Assembly: GCA_965267185.1 (NCBI GenBank)
Contig: OZ253937.1
Coordinates: 3,286,001-3,350,000, forward strand
Length of the DNA: 64,000 nt
Reading direction: 5' to 3'
Source: G965267185 sp965267185
GTDB lineage: Bacteria > Pseudomonadota > Alphaproteobacteria > UBA6615
A model generated the notes under the pieces. That model searched no databases. It was not told the DNA's origin and saw only the letters and a list, made by a program, of their open reading frames with translations. A program made the translations under genes and the position numbers. The stretch's first letter is position 1; each line of letters starts with the position of its first letter. Of the stretch, positions 42,597 to 51,801 are shown piece by piece.

Positions 42597-43166
42597 ATGA
42601 GACTCGCGGAAAAGAGAGACGATTTGGCTGACGAACGAGCGTCGGACGGCCGCGCTCGAACTGCCTCTGGGGATAACGGCCATGCGCCCGCAGCCTCGTT
42701 GACGGCGGACCTGATCCTGCGCGGCCAACGCGACGGTCAGCAAGACGAACAGCACCAAGATGAGCAATGCCAAGGCGCGCAGCGCGATGTAGCGCCAGAT
42801 CCACTTCCTCAATCGGATCCACTTCCTCAACCGGAGCCGGCAGACGAACCCAGCGGCCCGACCGGCGCGCGGGCCCAGCAAGCCGTTCTAGAAGAAGCCT
42901 TTGCTGAGCCAGAGCCCGAACCCGAATTAGAACAGGCTGTTGTGGCGCCGCCAGCGCCGGTCAAACCCTCCAGCGGACGGTCGAAATTGGCTGAAATGAC
43001 GCCGCCTCTCCAACGCACCGAGTTCGAGGCAACCCGCGCCTCCGCCGAGCGTTGGGGCCTGCGCGGCGGGCCTTCGGCCGGTTTTTGGGACCGCTTCGTC
43101 AAAGACGTGTCGATTTTCACGATCTTCTTCGCCGTCCTGATCCTGGCGATATTGCAGACCATGTGA
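42597..43166 (+). CDS. Tail-anchored disordered acidic protein, unknown
   Basis: 189 residues. About 165 residues are hydrophilic and rich in Asp, Glu, Gln and Pro, with short repeats (DPLPQSDPLPQPEP, EPEPEPELEQ). A single membrane helix forms the extreme C-terminus (IFTIFFAVLILAILQTM), so the bulk should face the cytoplasm. AAGGAG 10 bases before ATG 42597 supports the frame. It follows the ParA and ribbon-helix-helix genes by 33 bp and is closed by a terminator at 43211. It could be the membrane cargo or anchor positioned by ParA. No family recognised. Confidence 0.68.
   Translation: MRLAEKRDDLADERASDGRARTASGDNGHAPAASLTADLILRGQRDGQQDEQHQDEQCQGAQRDVAPDPLPQSDPLPQPEPADEPSGPTGARAQQAVLEEAFAEPEPEPELEQAVVAPPAPVKPSSGRSKLAEMTPPLQRTEFEATRASAERWGLRGGPSAGFWDRFVKDVSIFTIFFAVLILAILQTM
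42798..42833. repeat. Two-copy 18-bp tandem repeat
   Basis: GATCCACTTCCTCAATCG is followed directly by the same unit with one base changed (T to C at position 16). In frame it encodes DPLPQS and DPLPQP inside the disordered part of the tail-anchored protein. Length variation between strains would be expected at such a repeat. Confidence 0.85.
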
Positions 43167-43210
43167 ACGTGCGAGCAGCCTCCTACCCCTCGCGACGGCG
43201 TGGTTGCATA

Positions 43211-43245
43211 AAGGGCCTGGCTAAAAAAAGTCAGGCCCTTATTTT
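43211..43245 (+). terminator. Rho-independent terminator after the ParA cassette
   Basis: Stem AAGGGCCTGGCT with AGTCAGGCCCTT (12 bp, one G-T pair) around six A, then ATTTT. It lies 44 bp after the stop of the tail-anchored protein gene and marks the end of the three-gene unit. Confidence 0.78.
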
Positions 43246-43371
43246 GTGGTGTGGGATCAACGCCCCAATCAGTCCATGGGCTTAACAAGAGCCGATTTAT
43301 TCTGCACTCTGTTGAACAAGGCGGAAAACGCTGGCCCTAAATCCCACTCCTGGCGACCGAGTAGCCGTCCC

Positions 43372-44553
43372 ATGGCCGACCGACATCTGCGCTTCGGTAT
43401 TTTCTTAGCGCCATTTCATAATCCGGATGAAAACCCGACCCTGGCGCTGGAGCGCGATCTGGATTTGGTGGTCCATCTCGATAAGCTCGGCTACGACGAA
43501 GCCTGGATCGGTGAGCATCATTCGGGCGGCTTCGAAATTATCGCCTCGCCCGAAATATTCATTGCTTTCGCCGCCGAACGCACCCGGCGAATCCGCCTGG
43601 GGACCGGGGTGTCGTCGCTCTCCTACCATCATCCTCTAATCAACGCCGATCGGATGAACCAGCTCGACCATATGACCCGGGGCCGGGTGATGTTCGGGGT
43701 CGGCCCGGGCTCGCTGCCGTCGGACGCGTTTGCTATGGGCTTCCACCCCAAAGAGCAGCGGCGGCGGATGAATGAGGCCCTCGATGTGCTTGTGCCTTTG
43801 CTAAGCGGCGAACGCGTGACCGCCGAAACCGATTGGTTCACGCTCAACGACGCGCGCTTACAGCTTGCCAGCTATACCAAACCGATGATTGAGATGGCGG
43901 TGGCGTCGCTGCGTTCGCCGGCGGGCGCCTTGGCGGCGGGTAAGCATGGCATTGGCTTGTTGTCGCTCGGCGGTACGAACGATGAAGCGTTGGCGGCCCA
44001 TGCCGAGAACTGGCGGCGCTGCGAAGAAGCCGCGGCGGAGCACGGCAAGACGGTCGACCGCAAGAACTGGCGGATCACCACTTTCATCCACCTCGCTGAA
44101 ACACGCGAACAGGCCGAGGCCGATGTGACGTTCGGACTGGATAGGTTTGCCGACTATTTCCGCAATATCGCGCCAACGCCGATCGTCCCTCCCGGTGTCG
44201 ACGACCCGCTCGCCTATTTACGCGAAACGCGCATGGCCGTCGTCGGCACCCCGGATGATGCCATCGAGCATATCGAGCGCCTTTGGCAGGGCTCCGGCGG
44301 GTTCGGCGGCCTGCTGCAGTTAGCCCATGAGTGGGCCAACTGGGAGGCGACCCAGCGGAGTTACGAACTCATGGCGCGCTATGTCGTGCCCCATTTTCAA
44401 GGCTCGATGGAACTGCGTCGCGACGCCTATACTCACACGGCGGCCAACCGGGAGCTCTACGTCGGTGCGGTTGACGACGCTATTAAGACCGAGATTCAAC
44501 GTTATGAAGACCGGCGGAACGCCAAGAAGGCGGCGACCGACAATGACGACTGA
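43372..44553 (+). CDS. Luciferase-like flavin monooxygenase (LLM class)
   Basis: 393 residues from ATG 43372. TIM-barrel flavin enzyme related to bacterial luciferase and alkane monooxygenases. HLRFGIFLAPFHNPDENPTLALERDLDLVVHLDKLGYDEAWIGEHHSGG and RLGTGVSSLSYHHPLINADRMNQLDHMTRGRVMFGVGPGSLPSD are core motifs. It should use FMNH2 supplied by a separate reductase, which is not next to it. The longer frame to 43246 would run into the region just after the terminator and has no ribosome site; ATG 43372 also has only a weak one. The substrate is unknown. Confidence 0.88.
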   Translation: MADRHLRFGIFLAPFHNPDENPTLALERDLDLVVHLDKLGYDEAWIGEHHSGGFEIIASPEIFIAFAAERTRRIRLGTGVSSLSYHHPLINADRMNQLDHMTRGRVMFGVGPGSLPSDAFAMGFHPKEQRRRMNEALDVLVPLLSGERVTAETDWFTLNDARLQLASYTKPMIEMAVASLRSPAGALAAGKHGIGLLSLGGTNDEALAAHAENWRRCEEAAAEHGKTVDRKNWRITTFIHLAETREQAEADVTFGLDRFADYFRNIAPTPIVPPGVDDPLAYLRETRMAVVGTPDDAIEHIERLWQGSGGFGGLLQLAHEWANWEATQRSYELMARYVVPHFQGSMELRRDAYTHTAANRELYVGAVDDAIKTEIQRYEDRRNAKKAATDNDD

Positions 44554-44647
44554 ACTGCTATGTTCGATTTTGCCGATAGCCCAACCAGCCGGCATAATCG
44601 TTTAAACTAGGTATTGTGGCACACCTCAGTGCCAACTGGAGCGACAC

Positions 44648-45178
44648 ATGAATGTAGCCCGTCACCCACGACCGCCCGAATTGGAAGATGCTTCGCTGGA
44701 CGAGATTATGGATCGCTATGTCGCCCGGTTCCGCGACCGGGTACCCGATTGGGAAGCGTTTGAGGACGCCAAGATCGAGGGATATAAACGCGCCCAACAC
44801 CGGTTTATCGGTGCGGGCGGTTCGGGCAAGCATGGCGATCCCAACGCCATTCCAGCGCGGGCCCATACGCTGAGCATCATGTACGTCGAGCCTGGCCAAG
44901 GAAATGCGCCCCATACCCACGAGGTCGAGGAAACCTTCTTTGTTTTACAAGGGTTACTCGACGTGTTCGTCGAGGACGAGGCCGGTGACCGGCGCGAGAC
45001 AAGGCTCGGCCCGTGGGAGTGTATTACCTGCCCGCCGGGGGTGATACACGGCTACGATAATAATAGCTTGGAGCCGGTATGGTTTCAGGTGATGCTTGGC
45101 CGCGGCAAGCCCGAAGCGATGGGCTATGCCGATGATGAACTCTACCAGCGGCGCGAAGCTCATCTCGGCGGCGACTGA
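44648..45178 (+). CDS. Cupin domain protein
   Basis: 176 residues. A single cupin barrel (about 75-150) with the first motif HTHEVEETFFVLQGLLDVFVED, giving two His and a Glu for metal, and the second motif CPPGVIHGYDNNSLEPVWFQVMLG with the last His. The N-terminal 60 residues are helical and charged. It could be a dioxygenase, isomerase or binding protein. GGAG lies 5 bases before the ATG. It lies between the monooxygenase and an aldo/keto reductase in the same direction, suggesting a small catabolic group, but the gaps (about 70-95 bp) do not prove an operon. Confidence 0.82.
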   Translation: MNVARHPRPPELEDASLDEIMDRYVARFRDRVPDWEAFEDAKIEGYKRAQHRFIGAGGSGKHGDPNAIPARAHTLSIMYVEPGQGNAPHTHEVEETFFVLQGLLDVFVEDEAGDRRETRLGPWECITCPPGVIHGYDNNSLEPVWFQVMLGRGKPEAMGYADDELYQRREAHLGGD

Positions 45179-45248
45179 CCCGCGCTGGAGAGATAGTTTT
45201 ACCAACGACCGCAAAACGTAATTCAGCCCAAAGATAGCGAGATCAAAC

Positions 45249-46253
45249 ATGTCCGACTTTAAGAACCATCCGAAACGCAGACTGGGCTCGAGCGCGCTCG
45301 AAATGACACCGATCGGCTTGGGATGCATGTCTTTCTCCGGCGTCTACGGCGCCAGTGACGACGATGCGGCAATCGACCTCATCCACTACGCGATCGATAA
45401 CGGTATCGATGCGTTGGACAGCTCGGACATGTACGGTTGGGGCCACAACGAAGAGCTGCTCGGTCGGGCGCTGGAGGGGCGTCGCGACAAAATTGTGCTG
45501 ATCACCAAATTCGGTCAGGTAAAGAATCCCGATGGCGGCGGCAATCTGGTCGATGGCCGGCCCGAATATGTTATCAGTTGCTGCGAGGCCAGCCTCAAGC
45601 GGCTCAACACCGATGTCATCGATCTGTATTTCCAGCATCGCGTCGACCCCAAGGTGCCGGTCGAGGAGACCTTCGGCGCGGTGGCGCAGCTGATCGAACA
45701 GGGCAAGGTCCGCGCCGCCGGTATTTGCGAGGCCAAGCCGGAGACTATTCGCCGCGCGCATGCAACCCAACCGTTGGCGGCAGTGCAAAGCGAGTACTCA
45801 CTGCTCTATCGTGAACAAGGCGACGAGGCGCGGACGGTGACGCTCGATCTGGGTATCTCCTATATGGCCTATGCGCCGCTCGGACGCGGGCTGCTGACCG
45901 ACGCGTTTCTGTCTCTGGATACGCTACCGGAGGATGATCCCCACTATCGTCATCCGCGCTTTGCCGGCGAGAACTTCGCCCAGAATATCGGGCTGGCGCG
46001 GCGGATCGCCGAAATCGCCGAAGAGAAGGGCTGCACGCCCGCGCAGCTGTGCATTGCCTGGCTGCTGGCGCAGGGCGACGACATGGTAACCATCCCAGGG
46101 ACCAAGCGTAAGGAGCGCCTCGACGAGAATATGGGTGCGCTCGACGTTTCGCTGTCAGCCGATGATCTGGCGCGAATTTCCGATGCCGTGCCGGTCGGCG
46201 CGGCCGCGGGTACCCGTTATCCCGCGGGCGGCATGAAGGGCGTCCACATCTAG
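45249..46253 (+). CDS. Aldo/keto reductase
   Basis: 334 residues, NADPH-dependent TIM-barrel reductase. The catalytic tetrad is present: Asp and Tyr in ALDSSDMYGWGHNEELLGRAL, Lys in VLITKFG, and His in DLYFQHRVDP. MTPIGLGCMSFSGVYG opening and IPGTKRKERLDENMGALDVSLSADDL near the end mark the AKR family similar to YajO and Tas. It reduces an aldehyde or ketone of unknown identity. The gene converges with the cytochrome gene, 20 bp apart, with no clear terminator. Confidence 0.92.
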   Translation: MSDFKNHPKRRLGSSALEMTPIGLGCMSFSGVYGASDDDAAIDLIHYAIDNGIDALDSSDMYGWGHNEELLGRALEGRRDKIVLITKFGQVKNPDGGGNLVDGRPEYVISCCEASLKRLNTDVIDLYFQHRVDPKVPVEETFGAVAQLIEQGKVRAAGICEAKPETIRRAHATQPLAAVQSEYSLLYREQGDEARTVTLDLGISYMAYAPLGRGLLTDAFLSLDTLPEDDPHYRHPRFAGENFAQNIGLARRIAEIAEEKGCTPAQLCIAWLLAQGDDMVTIPGTKRKERLDENMGALDVSLSADDLARISDAVPVGAAAGTRYPAGGMKGVHI

Positions 46254-46273
46254 CGCCCTAACCGAACACCGGT

Positions 46274-47110
46274 CTATTTCGGTGGCAGCGTCCGCAGATA
46301 GGCGACCAGCGCGTCGAGGTCGTTGGCGCTGATATTGGCGTAGTAGGGGTAGGCCATCGGCGGCAGCATCCGCGTGCCATCGGGCCGGGTGCCGGTGGTG
46401 ACCATCTGTTTGACCTCGTTATCCGACCATTTTTTTAGGCCGGTCGGGGTTATGTTGCTCGAAACGCTGGTGCCCCACGGTCCGTGAAACTCGAATCCAC
46501 CGGCGCCGAGCCTATTTGCAAAATCGCCGCCGCGCTCGCCCAGGGGCGTGTGGCAATCGAGGCAGTGGCCGGCAGGCCCTGCGAGATATGCGCCGTAGGC
46601 GAGCGTATCGGATCTGGAAACATCGGCCACATTGCCGACCGGTGGTCCATAGTTCGGCGGCAGCGGAATGCGGTATTCCGACTTTGGAACTTGGTTTTTG
46701 ACCGGCGGCAGGCTGCGGAGATAGGCAACGATAGCTTTGGCGTCGTTGTCCGACAAACCGCGATAGAAAACGATGGGCATGGGCGGGCCAATGATCGAGC
46801 CGTCGGGCCGGACACCTTCGCGAATGGCTTTGATGAGTTGTTCGTCGGTCCAGTTGCCGATACCGGTCTCTGGGTCCGGCGTAAGGTTCGTGGCGTAGGC
46901 GGTAAATGGTGGCTCGTCGAATTTTAGACCGCCCGCCAGCTCCATACCGGGAATTTCGCCGTTGGGCCCCTTGGGCGTATGACAATTGCCGCACGCGACG
47001 ATCGACTGCATCAGATAAGTACCGCGTTCGAGCGGTGTTTCCGCGATGGCCGTGCTCGACACGATCGTAAGAAAAACGGCGGCAAGCGCCACCGAGACTC
47101 GATTGCCCAT
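46274..47110 (-). CDS. Di-heme periplasmic cytochrome c
   Basis: 278 residues. A Sec signal peptide (1-23, ending STAIA) is followed by two cytochrome c domains. Heme sites are CGNCH at 40-44 and CLDCH near 183. Probable axial methionines lie in GPPMPIVFYRGL and LPPMAYPYYAN. It resembles the cytochrome subunits of membrane dehydrogenases (alcohol, sorbitol, gluconate types), but no dehydrogenase gene is beside it. It likely takes electrons from a periplasmic oxidation to the respiratory chain. The 446 bp upstream hold its promoter and that of the divergent sensor kinase gene. Confidence 0.9.
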   Translation of the reverse strand: MGNRVSVALAAVFLTIVSSTAIAETPLERGTYLMQSIVACGNCHTPKGPNGEIPGMELAGGLKFDEPPFTAYATNLTPDPETGIGNWTDEQLIKAIREGVRPDGSIIGPPMPIVFYRGLSDNDAKAIVAYLRSLPPVKNQVPKSEYRIPLPPNYGPPVGNVADVSRSDTLAYGAYLAGPAGHCLDCHTPLGERGGDFANRLGAGGFEFHGPWGTSVSSNITPTGLKKWSDNEVKQMVTTGTRPDGTRMLPPMAYPYYANISANDLDALVAYLRTLPPK

Positions 47111-47556
47111 TTGTCTCCCCCAAAAGACGAAAAATGCGACCCGAATGTTAGATCAACCGGTAGTGCTGGGCCAACAAGTATGCTGGTCGCGGCCGGTGCT
47201 GCGGCGGCGTGAACCCTTAGACTTTTGATTGATAGACCATGGTCTAATTTACGCCGCCAGGCCGATTATCTTGAATGTGCGCTGAACGGTGTGTCATGTG
47301 GCGCCTCGTTCAGGGAAATATTGTGTATTTGTGCGTGCCGTGTTGCCGCTCATCGGCGGCGCACTGGTGCGATGTTTTCCCCGTGTTCCCCCGATCCCTG
47401 ATTCCAGGGGTTGCTTGGATGTGCGGCACGCTCGTCGTTCTGCACATCCTTTTTTTGCCCGGCTCCGGTTACACGCAAGGCGGTTATTTACCATCACCGG
47501 GCTCATGACTTGCCCTGCCCCGGCCAAGACTGGTTTAGTAAGGCCGGGAGCCGTAA
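47111..47556. other. Divergent intergenic region between cytochrome c and CrbS-like genes
   Basis: 446 bp. It holds a perfect palindrome at 47233-47246 and no gene I can support; short frames of 77-92 codons (for example 47275-47508) lack a ribosome site and protein-like composition. It must hold promoters in both directions. Confidence 0.6.
47233..47246. promoter_or_regulatory. 14-bp palindrome, candidate operator
   Basis: TAGACCATGGTCTA is perfectly self-complementary and lies in the divergent region, about 120 bp upstream of the cytochrome c start and 310 bp upstream of the sensor kinase. Its position nearer the cytochrome gene suggests control of that gene. The binding protein is unknown. 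Confidence 0.45.
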
Positions 47557-50500
47557 ATGCTGAATAATTGGCTGATTATCGTCGCGTCGCTCGCCTATAT
47601 CGGCGTGTTATTTGCGATTGCCACCTATGGTGACCGGCTGGCGGCAAAGCGGCCGGCTGGCGGGCGCGCCCATGCCAAGCCGCTGATCTACGCGCTAACG
47701 CTAGCGGTGTATTGCACCTCGTGGACGTTTTACGGCAGCGTTGGCTTGGCGGCGTCGAGCGGCTACGACTTCGTGCCGGTCTATCTTGGTCCGATTCTTT
47801 TGTTCACGCTGGGCTACCCGGTGCTGCGCAAAGTGATCCGGATCGCCAAGGCAGAAAATATATCGACGATCGCCGACTTTATCGCGGCGCGGTTCGGTAA
47901 GAGCCAGGCGGTCGCTGCCGTTGTGACCATAATCGTGGTCATCGGTATTCTGCCGTACATCGCGCTGCAGTTGAAAGCGGTCTCCGCGAGCTTCAGTGTT
48001 CTTACTAGCTACCCCGCCGTCGTAGTGTCGGAGACAGTTGGCGTGGGCCCCTGGTGGTCGGATACGGCGCTGGTGATCGCCGCGCTGATGGCGGTGTTCT
48101 CCATTATGTTCGGCACGCGCAACATCGATGCGACAGAGCATCACCATGGTATGATGCTCGCGATTGCCTTCGAGTCCGTGGTCAAGCTCGTGGCGTTTCT
48201 CGCCGCCGGCCTATTCGTCACCTTTGTGATGTTTGGCGGCGTTGGTGATCTGATTTCCAACGCATCGGCATCGCCCATGATCGTCGAGCGCTTTACTGGC
48301 GGGATCGACGGCACGAAATGGGTAACAATCGCGCTGCTCTCGATGGCCGCGATCATTTGTTTGCCGCGGCAGTTCCATGTCGCGGTGGTCGAGAACGCCG
48401 ACGAGTCGGAACTCAAGAAAGCCGCCTGGCTGTTCCCTGCCTACCTCGTTGCCATCAACCTGTTTGTCATTCCGATCGCCCTGGCCGGTTTACTGGCGTT
48501 TGGCGGCTCGGATGTGGATGCCGACACCTTTGTTTTGGCCCTGCCGATGGTTGCCCAGCAAGATGCCTTGGCGCTGTTTGTCTTCATCGGTGGCTTGTCG
48601 GCGGCAACCGGGATGGTGATCGTTGCCACGGTAGCGCTCAGCACCATGGTGTCGAACGACGTCATCATGCCGCTCTTGTTGCGGTACGGTGCTCCCGGCA
48701 CCGAGCGCCGCCGAGACGCCGGCCAGATATTGCTGACGGTTCGCCGCGCGGCGATGTTCGCCATCCTGATGCTGGCGTTTGCGTATTACCGCGTTGCCGG
48801 GGAAGGCCAGGCGCTGGCGTCAATCGGCTTGATATCGTTCGCCGCGGTCGCGCAGTTCGCGCCGTCTATTTTCGGGGCGATCTTTTGGGAACGGGCGTCG
48901 CGGGTCGGCGCGCTCAGCGGGGTTATCGTCGGCTTCGTTATATGGGCGTATACGCTGCTGCTGCCGACCTTTTCGGAAAGCGCCTGGTTGCCGGCCGCCT
49001 TCATGACCGAAGGGCCTTGGGCGATAAGCGCGCTGGCACCGCATTCGCTGTTCGGCCTGCAATTGTCGGATCCGCTCACCCATGGGGTGGTTTGGAGCGT
49101 GGGCACAAATGTTCTGGTGTTCATCGTACTGTCCCTGCTCACCCAACCTAAGGCAATCGAACGCACCCAGGCTCGCGCCTTCGTGCGTGTAGACGCGACG
49201 TCGCGTGACAGTCAGGCACGGGCGCTCAAGGGTAAGCTGAAGGTCGGGGATCTGCGAGACATCGCAGCGGGTTATCTCGGTTCGGATGCCGTGGAGCGGG
49301 CGTTTAATGACTACATGGCGATGCACGGCGACGATTTGTCGCCTAAGTCTGCGGTCGATGTCGATCTGCTACGTTACACCGAACGTCTGCTCGCGAGCGC
49401 CATCGGCGCTTCGTCAGCCCGGCTGGTGATTGCCCTTTCACTCGAACGCGGCGACATGGATATGCCCAGCGCTATGGCGTTGCTCGACGATGCGTCTGCG
49501 GCGATCCGCTACAATCGCGAGCTGCTCCAGTCGACAATGGAGAACGTTCGCCAGGGCATCGCCGTCTATGACAAGGATCTGCGGTTGGTGTGGTGGAACC
49601 GCCAATTTAGCGATTACCTGAACCTGCCAGAGGCCTTTGCGCGTATCGGGGTTTCCGCCGAGGAGATCATCCGCTACTCGGCAGAGCATGGCGAATACGG
49701 TCCCGGCGATGTCGACTCAATCGTCGATGAACTAATGGCGCAATACCGGTCGCGTACACCGATTACCTACGAGCGGCGGCTGGCGGATGGCACGGTTCTG
49801 GAGGTCGGCACAAGTGCGACGCCTGGTGGCAATGTGGTCGCAACCCTGAGCGACGTCACCGACCGCGTTCAGGCCGCGGTCGAATTGGCTGACGCGAAGG
49901 AAAGCCTGGAATTACGTGTCGCCGAGCGAACCCAGGCTCTAACTCAACTGAACGAGCAGCTGCGCGAAGCCACGCTCGCCGCACAAGATGCGAACCTAGG
50001 CAAAACTCGCTTTTTGGCGGCTGCCAGTCACGATCTGTTACAGCCACTGAACGCCGCGCGTCTGTTCCTGTCGTCGCTTGCCGAGCGGCCGCAGCAGTCG
50101 GAAAACGCGGCGTTAATCGACCGGGTCGAGACGTCCTTGAAGTCGGTCGAAGATTTGCTCGAGGAACTGCTCGATATCTCGAAGCTGGATGCGGGCGGTG
50201 TCGTGCCGCAGGTCGAGGACTTCGCCCTCGACGAGTTATTGGATGAGTTGGCGGTTCAGTTCGCCGCACTCGCCGAGGAAAGCGGTGTGGAGTTGCGGTT
50301 CGTATCGTCGCACCGTGTCGTGCGCAGTGACCGCCGGCTGCTGCGGCGTATCTTGCAAAACCTACTATCGAACGCAATTCGCTATACGCCGGCCGGGGGC
50401 CGGGTTTTGCTTGGTGCCCGCGCGGCCGGCGACGATTTGCGGCTCGAGGTTCGGGATACCGGGCCGGGTATCCCTGACGACATGCACGATGCTGTTTTTC

Positions 50501-51114
50501 GCGAATTTCAGCGGATTGCGGGGCCGTCAGGGTCGCCACAAGGCCTTGGTCTTGGCTTGGCTATCGTCGAACGGGTGGCCCGCATGCTCAACCACGAAGT
50601 CACGCTGCGCTCGCAAGAGGGCAAGGGGTCGGTCTTTGCCGTCACCGTGCCGGTCGGCGTGCGCGTGCCCGTTCGTCCAACGGTAACCAACTTGCCCGAT
50701 CGGCGGGTCCGTGAACTCAAAGACGCCATTGTGCTTTGCATCGACGATAGCGCCGATATTTTGGACGGCATGGCAGCGTTGCTGTCCGGCTGGCAATGCG
50801 ATGTCCGTGTGGTCGCGTCGGGTGCGGAGTGGCGCGACGCCCTGCACGGGGAAACGCCGAATCTCATCGTCGCCGATTATCACCTGGACGATGAAAAGGA
50901 CGGTCTCGATCTGATCGCCGAAATCTGCGGCGAGCTTGGCTGCATCATCCCGGCCATCGTGATCTCCGCTGACCGAAGCGAGGCGTTGCGCGAGGAAGCG
51001 GCGCGGCGTGGTCATGCGGTCCTGGCGAAGCCCGTCAAACCGGCGGCCTTGCGTGCGTTGATGACGCGCCTCTTGACGCAGCGCGCCGCGCTCACCCAAC
51101 GAAACGTGTCTTAG
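47557..51114 (+). CDS. crbS: CrbS-like hybrid kinase: solute symporter, PAS, histidine kinase and receiver
   Basis: 1185 residues. Residues about 1-520 form a 13-helix sodium/solute symporter module (SSS family). A linker with STAC-type features, a PAS domain (NVRQGIAVYDKDLRLVWWN), a coiled coil, a HisKA box with His825 in FLAAASHDLLQPLNAA, an ATPase domain (LLSNAIRYTPAGG, DTGPGIP, GLGLGLAIVER) and a receiver with Asp1107 in LIVADYHL follow. This is the CrbS architecture, which senses acetate or its flux and activates acetyl-CoA synthetase genes through CrbR. GGGAG precedes the ATG. It converges with the response regulator gene (9 bp between stops). Confidence 0.9.
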   Translation: MLNNWLIIVASLAYIGVLFAIATYGDRLAAKRPAGGRAHAKPLIYALTLAVYCTSWTFYGSVGLAASSGYDFVPVYLGPILLFTLGYPVLRKVIRIAKAENISTIADFIAARFGKSQAVAAVVTIIVVIGILPYIALQLKAVSASFSVLTSYPAVVVSETVGVGPWWSDTALVIAALMAVFSIMFGTRNIDATEHHHGMMLAIAFESVVKLVAFLAAGLFVTFVMFGGVGDLISNASASPMIVERFTGGIDGTKWVTIALLSMAAIICLPRQFHVAVVENADESELKKAAWLFPAYLVAINLFVIPIALAGLLAFGGSDVDADTFVLALPMVAQQDALALFVFIGGLSAATGMVIVATVALSTMVSNDVIMPLLLRYGAPGTERRRDAGQILLTVRRAAMFAILMLAFAYYRVAGEGQALASIGLISFAAVAQFAPSIFGAIFWERASRVGALSGVIVGFVIWAYTLLLPTFSESAWLPAAFMTEGPWAISALAPHSLFGLQLSDPLTHGVVWSVGTNVLVFIVLSLLTQPKAIERTQARAFVRVDATSRDSQARALKGKLKVGDLRDIAAGYLGSDAVERAFNDYMAMHGDDLSPKSAVDVDLLRYTERLLASAIGASSARLVIALSLERGDMDMPSAMALLDDASAAIRYNRELLQSTMENVRQGIAVYDKDLRLVWWNRQFSDYLNLPEAFARIGVSAEEIIRYSAEHGEYGPGDVDSIVDELMAQYRSRTPITYERRLADGTVLEVGTSATPGGNVVATLSDVTDRVQAAVELADAKESLELRVAERTQALTQLNEQLREATLAAQDANLGKTRFLAAASHDLLQPLNAARLFLSSLAERPQQSENAALIDRVETSLKSVEDLLEELLDISKLDAGGVVPQVEDFALDELLDELAVQFAALAEESGVELRFVSSHRVVRSDRRLLRRILQNLLSNAIRYTPAGGRVLLGARAAGDDLRLEVRDTGPGIPDDMHDAVFREFQRIAGPSGSPQGLGLGLAIVERVARMLNHEVTLRSQEGKGSVFAVTVPVGVRVPVRPTVTNLPDRRVRELKDAIVLCIDDSADILDGMAALLSGWQCDVRVVASGAEWRDALHGETPNLIVADYHLDDEKDGLDLIAEICGELGCIIPAIVISADRSEALREEAARRGHAVLAKPVKPAALRALMTRLLTQRAALTQRNVS

Positions 51115-51123
51115 GTTTGTTGC

Positions 51124-51801
51124 TTAGGCCGTCGGTTCGAGTTCCGCGGCGTTGCGAGTCGAGTCATGGACCGACAGCCGGTTCGCCAGGATGACCGCTT
51201 GCGTGCGGCTGTTGACACCTAGTTTCTGCAATATCGCGGATACGTGGGATTTAACGGTCGCCTCGGAAATATCGAGGTCATAGGCGATCTGCTTGTTCAG
51301 CTTTCCTTCGCTCACCATGGTGAGGACACGAAGTTGCTGGGGTGTCAGATTGGAGAGGCGTGCGGCAAGCGCTGCATCTTCGTTGGCGGTTTCCGGCAAC
51401 TCGTTCATGTCAGGCAGCCAGTGATCGCCCGCCAGCACCGAATGTACCGCATCGCGGATGTCAGCCATGGGCGCCGACTTGGGAATGAACCCGGCAGCGC
51501 CATAGTCGATGGCTTGGCGCATCAAACGGGGATCTGTGGTAGCCGAGATCATTACGACCGGTACCGAAGGAAACTCCGCGCGCATAAAACAAAGGCCCGT
51601 CAGGCCATGCATGCCCGGCATATGGAGATCGAGTAATAGAAGATCGATATCGCTGTCGTCTGCCAGTAGCTCTTTCGCTTCTTCCAGCGATGATGCCTCC
51701 GAGAACGAGGCGTCGGCGATATCATCGGCAATAGCTTGCCGGATTGCGCTGCGCACCAGCGGGTGATCGTCGGCGATGACGATGGCACATTCTTGGGTCA
51801 A
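51124..51801 (-). CDS. crbR: LuxR/NarL-type response regulator, CrbR-like
   Basis: 225 residues. Receiver domain with IVIADDHPLV at the start, phospho-acceptor Asp58 in LLLLDLHMPG, and KSAP near 105. The NarL-type helix-turn-helix LTPQQLRVLTMVSEGKLNKQIAYDLDISEATVKSHVSAILQKLGVNSRTQAV is C-terminal. It is convergent with the hybrid kinase gene and fits the CrbS/CrbR pair that switches cells to acetate use. acs and cstA-type target genes are not in the window, so the pairing rests on adjacency and architecture. Confidence 0.9.
   Translation of the reverse strand: MTQECAIVIADDHPLVRSAIRQAIADDIADASFSEASSLEEAKELLADDSDIDLLLLDLHMPGMHGLTGLCFMRAEFPSVPVVMISATTDPRLMRQAIDYGAAGFIPKSAPMADIRDAVHSVLAGDHWLPDMNELPETANEDAALAARLSNLTPQQLRVLTMVSEGKLNKQIAYDLDISEATVKSHVSAILQKLGVNSRTQAVILANRLSVHDSTRNAAELEPTA

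Noticed and set aside
42588..42881. 97-codon minus-strand frame with a hydrophobic stretch opposite the tail-anchored gene
   Set aside because: Complement of the Gln/Asp/Glu-rich coding strand gives Leu/Val/Arg runs by chance. The plus frame has a good ribosome site and operon position.
47275..47567. Short plus frames between the cytochrome c and CrbS-like genes
   Set aside because: No ribosome site, biased composition, and overlapping alternatives in two frames with no protein-like pattern.
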